Assembly (NCBI GenBank): GCA_039621445.1
Contig: CP154956.1
Span: 72,538,914 to 72,602,913 of the forward strand
DNA length: 64,000 bases
Reading direction: 5' to 3'
Origin: Euglena gracilis
Taxonomy: Eukaryota > Euglenida > Euglenophyceae > Euglenales
The notes beneath the pieces are model-generated. The model made no database searches and was not told the origin of the DNA. It saw nothing but the letters and a program-made list of their open reading frames with translations. The position numbers and the translations under genes were made by a program. Of the stretch, positions 29,990 to 40,960 are shown piece by piece. Within the stretch, counting starts at the first letter, position 1, and every line of letters starts with the position of its first letter.

Positions 29990-31410
29990 CGGGGAGGGTC
30001 CCGCCAGTCAGCCAGCTCAAATCCAGCCAGCAGCCCAAATTCGGGCTGGGAGCCCCTCCCCCCCTGGGGGTCGAGTGAAATAATGTCGCGTCCAGCCCGC
30101 GAAGGCTGGGCCAGCCAACTGGGCTGCCCAGGTCACCTATCCCTGCATCCGTGCATCCGTGCATTTTCCCCCTCACCACAGCTTCCTCCATCACAACCCC
30201 CCAGCCTTCATCTAGCTCCATCCACCAAAATGTCGAAAATGGCAATAAATTTTTAGAAAATTTTGTTTTTCACCGACCCTGCCCAGCCCAGCCCCCTCCA
30301 GCCCCGGACCCCCCCCCCACCCCCCCAGGGGGGGTCCAGCCAGCCAGCTCAAATCCAGCCAGCAGCCTTTTTGCCAGCCAGAGGCTGGACCCCCCCCGGG
30401 GGTCTTTAAGAAATCCCCTGATCCTGAACAGTGAAAATGATTGTTTGCTTATCAAATTTGGCAGAAGACAATTCTTTTGGCATTTTCTTGGCCATTTTTC
30501 TTTTCAAAAACCCCACTAGTAAACAGCGCCATACCATTGGGACCCCCTGCAGTGTGACAGGGGGGGGGGCCGAGCCAGCATCGCCATTTGTAATATGGAG
30601 CATTAATTTTCGTCCAATTTGTGGGTCACACCCAACCCCAAGCCTCCAAAGCCTCTGCCAGCCCATGTGTGTGGTGATGGTGACTCACAAAATTGGACGT
30701 ATGAAAATTAATGCTCCATGCTGCATAAATACGATACACTGCTCCAGAGAATGTTCCTGGTACCCCCCACTGGATGGAGCAGGCATTATTTTTTAAGACG
30801 AATTTTTTTTGAAGGCGCAGCAAGGGCTATCCAGGCATCGAACGGAGTCCAAATCCAAAACGTCGAGAAATTCGTTTTTTGGAGTTTGGGTGGACAACGT
30901 TCCAGAATGCCAGAAATCCCCTGAGTTCGTTTGTTTTGCTGAGATTTGCATTTTTGCTTGGTCAGAGAAAAAATTTTGCCAGAATTATTTTAGCAAGTTT
31001 TTGCAAGGTGTTTCAAGGCATTTTGGTCAAAAATTGCAGGCAGTTTCAAAGGTTTTTTTTGGTTTTTTTTAAATGTTTTGAGGGTCCGATCCCCCCACTG
31101 CCCCTTTATTGAACCTTGCTGGGGGGTCCCAATCAGCGGTTCAGTTAAGCTGGAGGGCACCCCAACGGGAGGGGGGTGTCCAGCCAGCCAGCAGCCTTTT
31201 TCCAGCCTCGAACCCTCCTCCCCCTCCATTGAGTTTTAAAAATTTGCAGTCCGTCCGTAGGAGGTGGGGGCACAAAAGGCTTTTTGCATAATTTGCACAA
31301 AAAGGCATTTTTGAAGTTTCAATTTTGGAACCCGGTTCAAACTTGGTTTCCTAGTTCTGCCTTGGGACCGTGGGGGAAGAAGTCAGCCAGCAGCTTTTTT
31401 TCCAGCCAAC
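29990..31410. repeat. CCAGCCAGCAGCC dispersed repeats
   Basis: GCCAGCTCAAATCCAGCCAG with flanking GGACCCCCC blocks recurs at about 30,010-30,035, 30,335-30,400, 31,175-31,210 and 31,383-31,410. An inverted pair around TTAATTTTCGTCCAATTTGT is at 30,603-30,622 and 30,689-30,711. Confidence 0.55.
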
Positions 31411-32985
31411 CCAAGTTTTCCAATCCATTTGTCAATTTTGTCATTGGATTTTGGATTAATTATTTGGACTGGATTTTGTTATTGGATTTGGTTTTAGAAA
31501 AATTGGTTATGGAAAAAAACTTGAAAATTTTCTTAAAATGGTCCTGAAGTATTTGGGCATCCAAACTTTGGTCTGGAAAAAATTGGGTGGTTCCCCTATT
31601 TGAAAACATGATGCCGAATGACAATGAAATGCAAGACACCTCGGTGCTGCGCCGAACGTTCCTTCCTCTTTTCCAGAATCAATTACATTGAGTCCAAAAA
31701 AAACAACAAAAACCAGAACACAACCATATAGTCGGTGAAAAGAATTGGGCGGAATCTTTAAAACCTGTTTTCATGGCCCGACGCCTGTTTTGAAAATCGA
31801 CTCACTTGGAACGTGTTTTAGCAGGGGCACCGTTCAAGATTAACGTTTTTCAAGACAGGCGCCCGTTTGCATAAAAAAGGTTTCCAAGACAGGCGCCATT
31901 AGTGTAAAACGACATTTAGAGGGGCGCCGTTTTGCTTGATGAAAACCGCAAAAAACGTCAAAAAACCACCGTACGGGTTTCTAATCGTCGAATGTTGTCT
32001 TGAACGTCTTGTCTTGGCGTGCGGGCCCTGCAAAATAGGTTTTAGACAAATCGACCGCATTAACGGTTTTAGCCGGGGGGGCCAAGGCAGGAAAAGATTT
32101 GTGCAATTTTTGCCCAACCAATTTTTTCCCAACCAATTCTGTATGCGGCCATTTTCGCCCCCCCCCCCCCCCGGTGGTCTGATTTTGCCTAAAAACCACC
32201 CCTCTGTCCTTCTGGGGAAGCGCTGACAACAGTGCTAGAAGGGAAAGTGTCAAAATTTACCAATTTTGGATATGAATTTTACATTTTTCGTCCAAAGAAT
32301 GTTGACGAGCTTCAACTTTGCTCAAAAATGGTGGAATTTGGGCAAAAAGATGCGTGCATTGAGGAGCTTTTTGCTTTTTGCTTTCGGTTGCATCAGTTTG
32401 ATTTTACCAGGATTCACCGGGGACACCAAGTTTTTTTTTCCCTCGGCTCGGAAGATGCCCCAGGGCCGGTGGAGAACCCACACCTGGGCCGCAGGCTCTG
32501 GCGCAAATTTCCGAAAATTTTAGGTCTTGCACCACCCCCCGGGGGACTCAAAGAGATGCTTTTGCACAACCGTGCGGAAGGCAAAACCGGCAACAAGACA
32601 ATGAGGCAAAGATTTTCATGTTGATATTCACAATTAGCCTGCTGTGAACACCTCTCCGAGTTCGGTCCAGATTTGCAGAATAGCAACTGTTCGATTGGCC
32701 AGACACACCTTTCTGGTGAGTTATTGCTCTCTACCCACTCCGCCCGCCCAACCTCACGTCCAACCGTACCGTTTTTCTGTCCCGCTTTTTTCTGTCAGTA
32801 AATTTTTGGAAACCAGGGTACCAGGGTGATGCAAGTGATGCATATTGAGAATTGTGTTCCAGGCACCCAAACGGCTTGGACACAGTGCTTGAAACCGTTT
32901 CTCGGGGGCTCCAGCTTCACGCCCGAACCAGCGTTGAGGAATCGAAGCAAATTTTGCTCCAATACCAATGTTTTGGACATTTTTG
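31411..32985. other. No supported gene
   Basis: AT-rich sequence with GACAGGCGCC repeats (31,850-31,900). No recognisable protein or RNA. Confidence 0.4.
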
Positions 32986-32989
32986 AATT

Positions 32990-33720
32990 GGTCGCCGATT
33001 GAAATTGTTAGTTTTAGTTGTACTCCATCGAGGGAAAACGACGAAGGGAGGAAGCGACATCCAGGGCGAAGCACAAAGACATTGTGGGGCCATGTCTTGC
33101 AAACAAGGTGTGACCTCACTTGGTGTTTCTGCTTCGCCCCAGGCGTCTGCCTCGGGGGGGGGGGTGCGTTTTCGCCCTCCCTCAAGACCAACCGACAAGG
33201 GAGGGAGAATCGTACCCCCCCGAGGCAAGCCGCCCAGGGAGGAACCCCGAGGGTGAAGCACAAACAAGGTCTTTGTGCTTCGCCCTCGGTGTCCCTTCCT
33301 CCCTTGTCGGTTTTCCTCGAGGGAGCACGAGAGGCCATGCCTTCCTCGCCGGCGGTCTGTTGTGATTACTGGGTTAGGGGGGTCCCGCTTAGTGCCGCCT
33401 CGCCGGAGCTGGCTGCATTGTCTCCGACATGGCGACCATGGCGCTTCCCCCCGGTGTGGACACCTCGGGCCCCGCACTTTGCCCTTTTGAGGCCATGCCT
33501 TGCTCGCCGGCGGTGCTGTTTGGATTGCTCTGGTGCGTTGGATTAGGAGGCCCCGCTCAGTGCCTTCACCGCCGGAGTTGGCTGACTCTTAATTTGGCCT
33601 TCGACAACCCAGAGGAAAGGAACTTCAATTCAAGAACCTTGAAAAGCTATTTTGAAAGAGTAAAGTCAATCGAATAATCCAGAAGGTGAAGCCCGTAGAG
33701 AATATCAAATCAGAATTTGG
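32990..33720. repeat. DIRS terminal-repeat-like region
   Basis: GGGTGAAGCACAAACAAGG / TTTGTGCTTCGCCCTC inverted arms (33,240-33,290) and AGTGCCNCACCGCCGGAG blocks match the right side of DIRS copy C (55.1-55.7 kb) in opposite orientation. It is probably the solo end of another DIRS element abutting copy B. Confidence 0.6.
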
Positions 33721-34158
33721 ACTACTCGGGCTCCGCACTTCGAGATGGTGAGGTCCTGCTTTCCTTGCCGGCTGTTCTGTTCTGGTGTGATTGTGCGTGC
33801 GCGGGTTGCTTCTTACTGCTTTTTGTTACCGGAGTTGGCTGACTCTTAATTCTTCCCTTCGCCCCAAGGAAAAATAATTTCAACTCAACGAGTTCAAAAC
33901 GTTTGCCACATCGACCAATCGATACAGAGGAGAAGAGCAATTCAGACGATATAGAAAGCGGAGGAAGAAAATTTTGATTTCCATGACATATGAAACATAC
34001 TTGGTGTCCAGCGGCCCAGCGGAGCAACCAAGAAGAAGCGAAGGCAGCACAAGCTGGAGAAGATTGAGCTCCAGCGGGCTCCGGAGCAACCAACATGGAA
34101 CCAAACTGTCCAGCAGCATTACCAGGAATTTCAAGGAAGAAACCTGAAATGAAGAAGA

Positions 34159-36365
34159 GTGGAGGAGCAGCAGGCGCTGGAGACGATGACGGGGCAGCAG
34201 CAGAACACCAGTCCGTGGCCGTCGCAACCCCCCCCTCCTTCCAATCTCCCTGAAAAATATCGATTCCAACAGTTCAACGACGGCCATGGACCCTGGACAG
34301 TGGTGGCCAGAAAGTCGAGGAGACAAAGACACCAGCAGCCCACAGCTCAGAGGGAAAGAACTGGGAAGAAAGGTTTGGCAAATTACCCCCCGTTTTCACA
34401 TCCACACCCTCCACCCAGGGGGAATACTCCAAGGGAAAATGAAAGACATCAAGGGCATGGAGACCCTTCTCAACAAGGTTATGGCAGCCTTTATCATCAA
34501 GGGCATGGAGCCCTGCTGCAAGGCTATGGAAGCCAAAAGCTCAGGCTTCAGAACTGCCATTATATTCAAAATCAAGGGGCCAATGGAGGCCCGTGGAGGC
34601 ATCAAGACCTCAAGGCCAGTGGAGGCCATTTCAGTCAATGTCAGAATGCCACTGGAGGCCAGCATATCACAGACACCCCAGCTTTATATGTACCTCCCCA
34701 CTGCAAACACAGACCTTCCACCATCATTCAAAAAACAGGGGGAAAGCCTGTCTTTGGAAAGCCCTTTGGCAGGGCCAGCTGCAGCCCCAGTGATGGGGCA
34801 GCCAGGTGTGACCCCAGTGATGGGGCAGCCAGGGGGAAGGACCCCAGTGATGGGGCCTGTGGAATCCCCGGACACATTACACCCAGGGGTTCCGTGCAGG
34901 CCAGCATCCCCCATTGGGTCCAGGCAGGAGCCAGCAGAGAGGTATTAAACCTGATAAGGGGAGGATTTATGGCAGATCTTCCCCTCCCCCCTCAAATGTC
35001 GAAAAAAGTTCCCTTCAAAACCCTCCAAGAAATTATGACTGCCCAGGAAATTCAGAGACAATACGAATGCGCAGGGGCAACCAGGCAAAATCCCCCAGAA
35101 GAGGCAAAACATTTTGTCCCTTACTTCATCATTTCCAAAAAAGAAAGGGAAAAGACAATGGAGAGACTGATTTCAGATCGTCGACAGTTAAAACTCCACT
35201 TCACCCCCCAGAAGTTCAGACTGGAGCACATGGGAAACATCTTCCCATATTTAAGAAAAGGTTGGTTTTGTGGAGAGATCGATCTGAAAGATGCCTGTTT
35301 CCGTATACAGCTGCACAGCAGCTTAGAAAAGTATGTTTGCATGCAGGTGGGGGGAGAAGCCTGGCAGTTTTAAGCTGCATGTTTTGACGTCAGCAGCCAG
35401 CTACAGAAAATTATGACTCTCATGAGAGTCTGGGAAAGAAAATAGAGAAAGGAGGGCAAGGTAGTTCTCATCTACCTAGACGACTTTTTGCTGTTAGCCC
35501 CCAGCAAAAAGACAGCAGCCCGGCACTTGGCAGAAAAAAAACAGGACCTTTTACTGGCAGGTTTCAGATTAAACCTCCCCAAATCCTGTCTGGAACCCAC
35601 ACACGAGATAAAGCAATTGGGCCTGTGGGTCAATTTGAAAAAAGGCCAGCTGGAAATTCCACAGGAAAAGCTAAAATCCTTGAGAAAGGAGCCGGGCAAA
35701 GTGCTCACAGAACAAAAAATGAGCTGCAGAAAACTCAGTTCTATTGTGGGGCAAGTCAGAAGCTATTTAGTCTCAATGCCATTTCCCTGAATGCTGACAT
35801 ATCAACTGCGCAAAATGGTGCACACAAAGTGGGGTTGGGACCACACCCTAACCATTCCCCAGGGGGTCAAATGTCAAATTGTGCAGTTAAAAGCGTTTTT
35901 GCAGCCAGGTGTGGGCAGACCTTTTCAATCCCAGGCTTTTCAGGACATGTTCTCAGACAGCAGCACCTGGCAGTGGGGGGGGGGCTGGACAAAAACTCAG
36001 GCCAAAAGGTGCAGGATTTTTGGAGGGACCTGCACATCCTTCACATCAATCAAAAAGAGTTGATGTCAGCAGTAGAGACAGCAAAAAATCTAGCCAAGCC
36101 AAAACAAACAATAGTGCTTCATGTGGACAGCCAGGTGGCTGTAAGTTATTCAACCAAATGGGGAGGCAGAAAGCCCTACCTGAATTCCATCTTAAAACCC
36201 CCGCTGTGTCATTGTCAGGAAAAGCAAATCAATTTGCAGGTGGTTTGGGTTCCCACGAAGGAGCAATTGGCAGACTCCCTGACCAGTGAGCAAAGGGACC
36301 CAGGGGATTATACCCTAAAACTGAACATCTTTCACCAACTTCTTCAATTTTTCAGAAAGACATAA
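34159..36365 (+). pseudogene. DIRS gag-like, reverse transcriptase and RNase H, broken
   Basis: The gag-like part (about 34,159-34,900) is Gln/Gly/His-rich with short repeats (QGHG, SDGAA). The RT part (FVPYFIISKK, FRLEHMG, EIDLKDACF) is stopped by TAA at about 35,371, where copy A has a Gln codon. A second stop lies at about 35,442. YLDD is intact at about 35,478. RNase H ends at about 36,365 with WVPTKEQLADSLTSEQ. Copy B therefore supplies a diverged comparison that shows which differences in copy A are recent. Confidence 0.8.
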
Positions 36366-37215
36366 CCCGAGAGGTGGGCATGCTTTGCACACCGAGCAAC
36401 AAAAAATTCCCCAAGTTCATTTGTCATTACCGCCACCAAGGGGCTTTGCTGGTGATGCCTTGAATGCAGATTTGAGGGGTCTCCCCCCAGTTTATGCCAA
36501 CCCTCCCTGGAGCATCATTCCCCAGTGGGTTCAGAGATTAATGTTAAACGCAGACCTGACTTGTCTGTTGATCGTACCCCACTGGGCTTCGACGTCATGG
36601 TGGCGCCAATTAATGTCAATCAGGACAGCCAGGCAGCAAAGTTTTACTGGTACCCCCCCAGTGGGGTCTGTTCACCAGCTGCTGGGGGAAGGAGATGCCC
36701 CCCCAAGGTGGAGTTCGGCATGCTTGATTGTGTCAGGCAAATGTTACAATCCCAGGAACTTTTGATGTCCAGTAACGACACTTACATAAAAAATCTGGGA
36801 AACGTCAGGAGATAGGGCTCAGCCTTCAGGACATTGGTGGGCCCATTGCTGCGCAAAAGGATTGCCCCTGCAGGACTGCACAGTCCACAAGATGGCCGAG
36901 GCCATCCTTGATCTTGCAACCCACAGACTCAACACTGCACGAAATGCGCATGCAGCCGTTTTATTACTCCCAGGGTTTGGGTCATTGAGGTTTTCCCCTC
37001 TTTTGTATCCATTGAAAAGAAAATGAATTCCAATGTCTGCAAGTATGCCCATTTTTGGGACCCTACTGATTTCGTAGAAAACATCATCAGGAAATCAAAA
37101 CCCCTCTCAGACCTATCTGTTAAAGAACTCAGAAACAGACTCATCGTCTGTTGAAGGCTTTTGGCCCTCCACAGGGGGGTTGATCTGGCCAGGACACAGC
37201 GGAAAATGAGTGGTT
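36366..37215 (+). pseudogene. DIRS methyltransferase-like domain and recombinase N-part, broken
   Basis: YANPPWSIIPQWVQRL is present at about 36,495-36,540, then frameshifts and a stop (TAG near 36,814). The recombinase is cut after the first catalytic Arg box, so no H-x-x-R or Tyr remains. Confidence 0.8.
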
Positions 37216-37245
37216 TTTTCTCAGGAAATTTTTTTGTGTAAAAAA

Positions 37246-37257
37246 CCTCTGCTACCA
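37246..37257 (-). other. Primer-binding-site-like sequence next to the 37.26-40.38 kb block
   Basis: CCTCTGCTACCA is the 3' end of an initiator-tRNA-Met in sense on the plus strand, as in the gag element at 52,885-52,896. It sits directly at the left edge of the block. Confidence 0.5.
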
Positions 37258-37859
37258 GTTTCCCGAACAGTATTGTTTTTGCCCAGCTTTCACTGCTGGA
37301 GGTCCGTGAGGGGGTACCGGCGGGGTGAGGGGTTGGCGCCATGGGCTCTGGGGATAGAGGTAGGTTCGAGATACTCTCCTTCCCACGCAGTTTTTTTTCC
37401 CGGGGACCGAAGGCCATTCTTTTTGGGGAGTGGTTCGAGGGGGGAGTCCGGCTTGGCGTCCCTTCCGGCAGTGGAAGGGGTTTTAGGGAAAGGCCTGGTT
37501 GGAGCCCTCCCTATGCTTGTACCACAGCACCAACACCTTTTTTGCTTATACTGCTCCTCATGCGCCAGCAGATAGCCAATGTTTGTAATCTTTTGTTTGA
37601 TCCGCACATGGTATTTTTAATTTCTTGATTTTTGGCGCTTCTTGGCTGCAGCGCTTTTCTTTGAATTCCCATAAAATACACCTTGACCTTGGGCTTGGTT
37701 CAGCAGGCACATTCTTGAATTGAAAACATAAGTTGAAAGAGAGGGAGCCTGCAGTGAAAACTTGACAACGGTTAGAATACGTTTGCGCTATTCGTATGCT
37801 GAATTCGCTGTGCAGTTCGCTGTATACAAAACGCTAGCAGCAGCGGCCGGTCCGCCAAC

Positions 37860-39240
37860 TCCAAGAGCAGCCCAGTGGGGCCGCCCACGACCTCGTGGGA
37901 GGGGGCAGCGAAAAGTGGCCCAGGAGGGGACACCACAAGACCACCGGGGCAGGGCAAGCACGGCCCAGGAGAGGGCCGGCCAAAAAAAAGAAAGCGACCA
38001 AGGGGGAGGCCGCCCAGGACCCGGTGTCGGACCCAGGAACGGCCAAGGGGGGCCGCCCACAAACCCTCCCAGGGGAAGGGGGGCTGAAAAGCGTCACAGG
38101 GGGGCCTCACAGGACCCGGTGGGGGGAGCGCCGAACAACGGCCCAGGGGGGGGGGGCAAAACCCCAGGGGCGGGCGAACGACCCGGGGTTGGTCACCCAA
38201 GAGCGGCCAAGGAGATTTGCCATGGACCACGACTGGGTGGAGGGGCACCGAAGAACGGCCCATGGGGGCTGCCCACGACCCTCGGGACGGGGTCGAAAAG
38301 CGGCCTGGATAGGCCGCCCACTACCGCGGGCGGGTCCCCAAGAGCAGCCCAGCGGGGTGCACACGACCCCAGCGAGGCCTAAAAGCGGCCCAGCAGGTCC
38401 CCCAAGGACCCAGGGGGGAGGGCGACGAAGAACGCCCCAAGGGGACACCCCACCACTGCAGGAGGGAGGGGGCGGCTCCAGAGCGGCGCAGGGGGGCCAC
38501 CAACGACCACGGGCGTGGGGGCAAGCACGGCCCAGTGGGGCCGCAAAAAAAAGCGGGGGGCCGCCCGGGGGGCCGCCTAGGGGGGGCCGCCCACAACCCC
38601 GTGGATAGGGGGGCGCCGAAAAGCGGCCTAGTGGGGCCGTCCAGGACCCCAGGGGGAGGGTCGCCGAAGAACGGTTCAGGGGGCCGCCAAAGACGTTGAG
38701 GGGGGGGGGGGCGCTAAACAGCAGCCGGGGGAGGCAGCCCACGATCCGGAGGGGGGGGGTGAGCACGGCCCAAGGAGGTTCGCCCAAGACCGCGGGGGAG
38801 GGGGGGGAGCGAAAAGAGGCCTAGGAGGGGCCGTCCACGACCCGGGGTGGGCAAGCACGACCCTGTGGGGACTACAAACAATAAAACCGGCCAGGAGGGA
38901 CACGACCTGGGAGGCGGCCCACGACCCACGGGGGGGGGGGCGCCCAAGAGCATCCCAGAGGGGCCGTCCACGACCACGGGGGAGGAGGGCACCCAATGGC
39001 GGCCCAGGAGGGGCCGCCCAAGACCACCCGGGGGGGTCAAGCACGGCCCGGGAGGGACAGGCAAAAAAAACGCAAGGGAGGGCTGCCCAGGACCCCGGTG
39101 GAGGAAAATGCGGCGCAGGAGGGCCGCCCAAGACCACCCGGGTGGTCCAGGTGCCCGAAAAAAAATGGCCCAGGGGGGGGCCCGCCCCAATGCGTGGGGG
39201 GACAACCGATACAGACCAGAATACCCACAAAGGAGGCGCC
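37860..39240 (+). repeat. GC-rich degenerate minisatellite
   Basis: Units of about 60-75 bp around GGGGCCGCCCACGACC and AGCGGCCCAGGAGGGG run for 1.4 kb. The long open frames here on both strands come from the GC-rich repeat and not from a gene. Confidence 0.8.
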
Positions 39241-39984
39241 AATGCCCAACGCCAGCGAGTACCTGAGGCCAGCCCTCAAGGACGGACAACGCCAGAAGCG
39301 ACGCCCATCTAACGCCTGCGGAGCGTAGCCAGGGATTGGCTGGCGTCCACCCCTACCCGGACCACAGGAGCCCGCCAGCAGCCGGCACGCCAGGCAGCGG
39401 AGCAACAAAGGAACGGAGAGCCCCGTCCAGGCTCCTGTGGCAGGGGGGCAAGAGAGGCATGGCCGGGCAGCCAGAGGCAAAGCACAGGAAGGGGACAGTT
39501 TGCATGCCGCCGCTGCAGCAAGAATACTCTGCACTCAGCGCTCTATTATTACCTGCCTAAGTCATTATTACCTTCCTGTGACATAGCGAATTACTCCGTG
39601 GGATATTTTTTTCACCGTTTGCAGGCTCCCCCTTTTTTATCTATATGTTTGAAGTTGCCTTTGATGCGCTGTGATGATATTAAGGCAAAAATACAAACGT
39701 TTCCATATTTTCAAGCGCTGGAGCTAAAAGAGTCCAATATCAGTCAAACCCTGCAGAAAAAAGTGTCGGACTTAAAAAAAACGATATTTGGAATTTGGGC
39801 TGTTGCTATTGGTGCAGGAGAAAAATCTTCATGCCAAAGGTGCTGGGGTTGAACCATAAGGGAAGGTCTCCAACCAGGCATTTTCCAAAAACCGCCTCAC
39901 TGCCGGAAGGGACGCCAAGCCGGACTCTCCGGCTTGCCGTCCACTCTCCTGTCCCCACCCTTCAAAAGCCCCTTTGTTTCAAAA

Positions 39985-40145
39985 TGGCTTTTCGGCAAAA
40001 CAGCGAAAAGCCGTTTAGCCGTCATAAAAATGGCAAAAAACCCTTTTCGCCATTGGCAAAACAAGCAAAAAAGCCGTTTCGCCGTTGGCAAAACGGTAAA
40101 AAAGCCGTTTCACCGTTGGCAGGACGGAAAAAAAACCGTTTTGCC
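39985..40145 (+). repeat. Tandem repeat, about 30-33-bp unit
   Basis: Four to five copies of GCCGTTTCGCCGTTGGCAAA followed by an A run, diverging at single bases. Confidence 0.8.
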
Positions 40146-40377
40146 ATCCAAAGTGAGAAAAATAGCAAAAAAGCCGAAGACATAAGGGTTTGAACATCAA
40201 AAAGGACGGCCTTCAGTCCCCAGGGAGGAAACCTTACGTGGGAAGAAGGGGTGTATCCTGAACCTATCCCTCCCCTCAGAGCCCGTCTCACAAAGCCGTC
40301 ACCACGCAGGTTCCTCCTCACCGACCCACGGGAGTGAACGCTGACCAAAAGAGAAGCGGTTCGGGAAACTGTAAACA

Positions 40378-40960
40378 TCCCCCTCCCAGGGATTTGCCCG
40401 ATTTCCTCCTTGAACCAGGTTATCACAGGTCCCGTCAGGATTTCAGAACAGTCCTGGTCGGGTTCTTTTTTTCCAGAACACTGGATCTGTTTTTTCCAAA
40501 GGGGTGCAACCCAAAACCTGAAGTCGCGCAAAATGGTTACCGCTCATCGCGGTTACCGACTAGCCGTTTCGGTTGAGGGGTGCAAAACAGCCCGCTGTCG
40601 GAAAATGGGTCTGGCAGGTTTCCTGTCAAGGTATCCCATTCACCAAGTTTGGGCGTTCAAAAGGCACGCAGGTTTGGTCAAGCTTATTCACTGAAAACCC
40701 GTGGGGAGACGCGTGGAAGGGGGGCAGGCTCCTATCCTGGTCCTTTCTGGATAGGGCTCCCAGTCAGTTATATCCGCACTAGAAGACAAAAGCCGACTTG
40801 CAAAACCAACCGCCGGCGACAGCTTTGCGGGGGTGGGGGGAATGTATGGTAAAGTGGGGTGCTGGCTTACACCAAACGTAATTTTTACTGTCTGGCCTCC
40901 TTACAGGGCCTTAGGGCCGAAAAGAGACAACTCTGGCCTGTTATTACGTCGTGCGCGCCG
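40378..40960 (-). repeat. 3' internal region of the gag-LTR family, extra copy
   Basis: Aligns with 45,152-45,770: polypurine tract strand TCCCCCTCCCAGGG, TTGCCCGATTTCCT, CAACCGCCGGCGACAGC and GGCCTTAGGGCCGAAAAG. On the minus strand it would precede a 3' LTR lying to its left. Confidence 0.65.

Larger units (their letters stand above)
33720..37245 (+). mobile_element. DIRS-like retrotransposon, copy B, degenerate and 3'-truncated
   Basis: It starts with the terminal region shared (inverted) with copy A and runs through gag-like, RT, RNase H, methyltransferase-like and the start of the recombinase. It ends abruptly after LARTQRK at about 37,205, where an unrelated repeat begins. Confidence 0.85.
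37258..40377. repeat. Inverted-ended block, LTR-like context
   Basis: The left 270 bp (GTTTCCCGAACAG..., CCGTGAGGGGGTACCGGCGG, GGGGACCGAAGGCC) are matched inverted by 39,850-40,371. The right edge ends in CA followed by a C-rich strand of a polypurine tract (40,378-40,388). A tRNA-Met-like box touches the left edge. It may be a large LTR with foldback ends or a TIR element inserted in an LTR. Confidence 0.55.

Noticed and set aside
37762-39534. ORFs of 150-240 codons on both strands, Pro/Gly/Arg-rich
   Set aside because: All fall in the GC-rich minisatellite; open frames on both strands in parallel are a repeat artefact.
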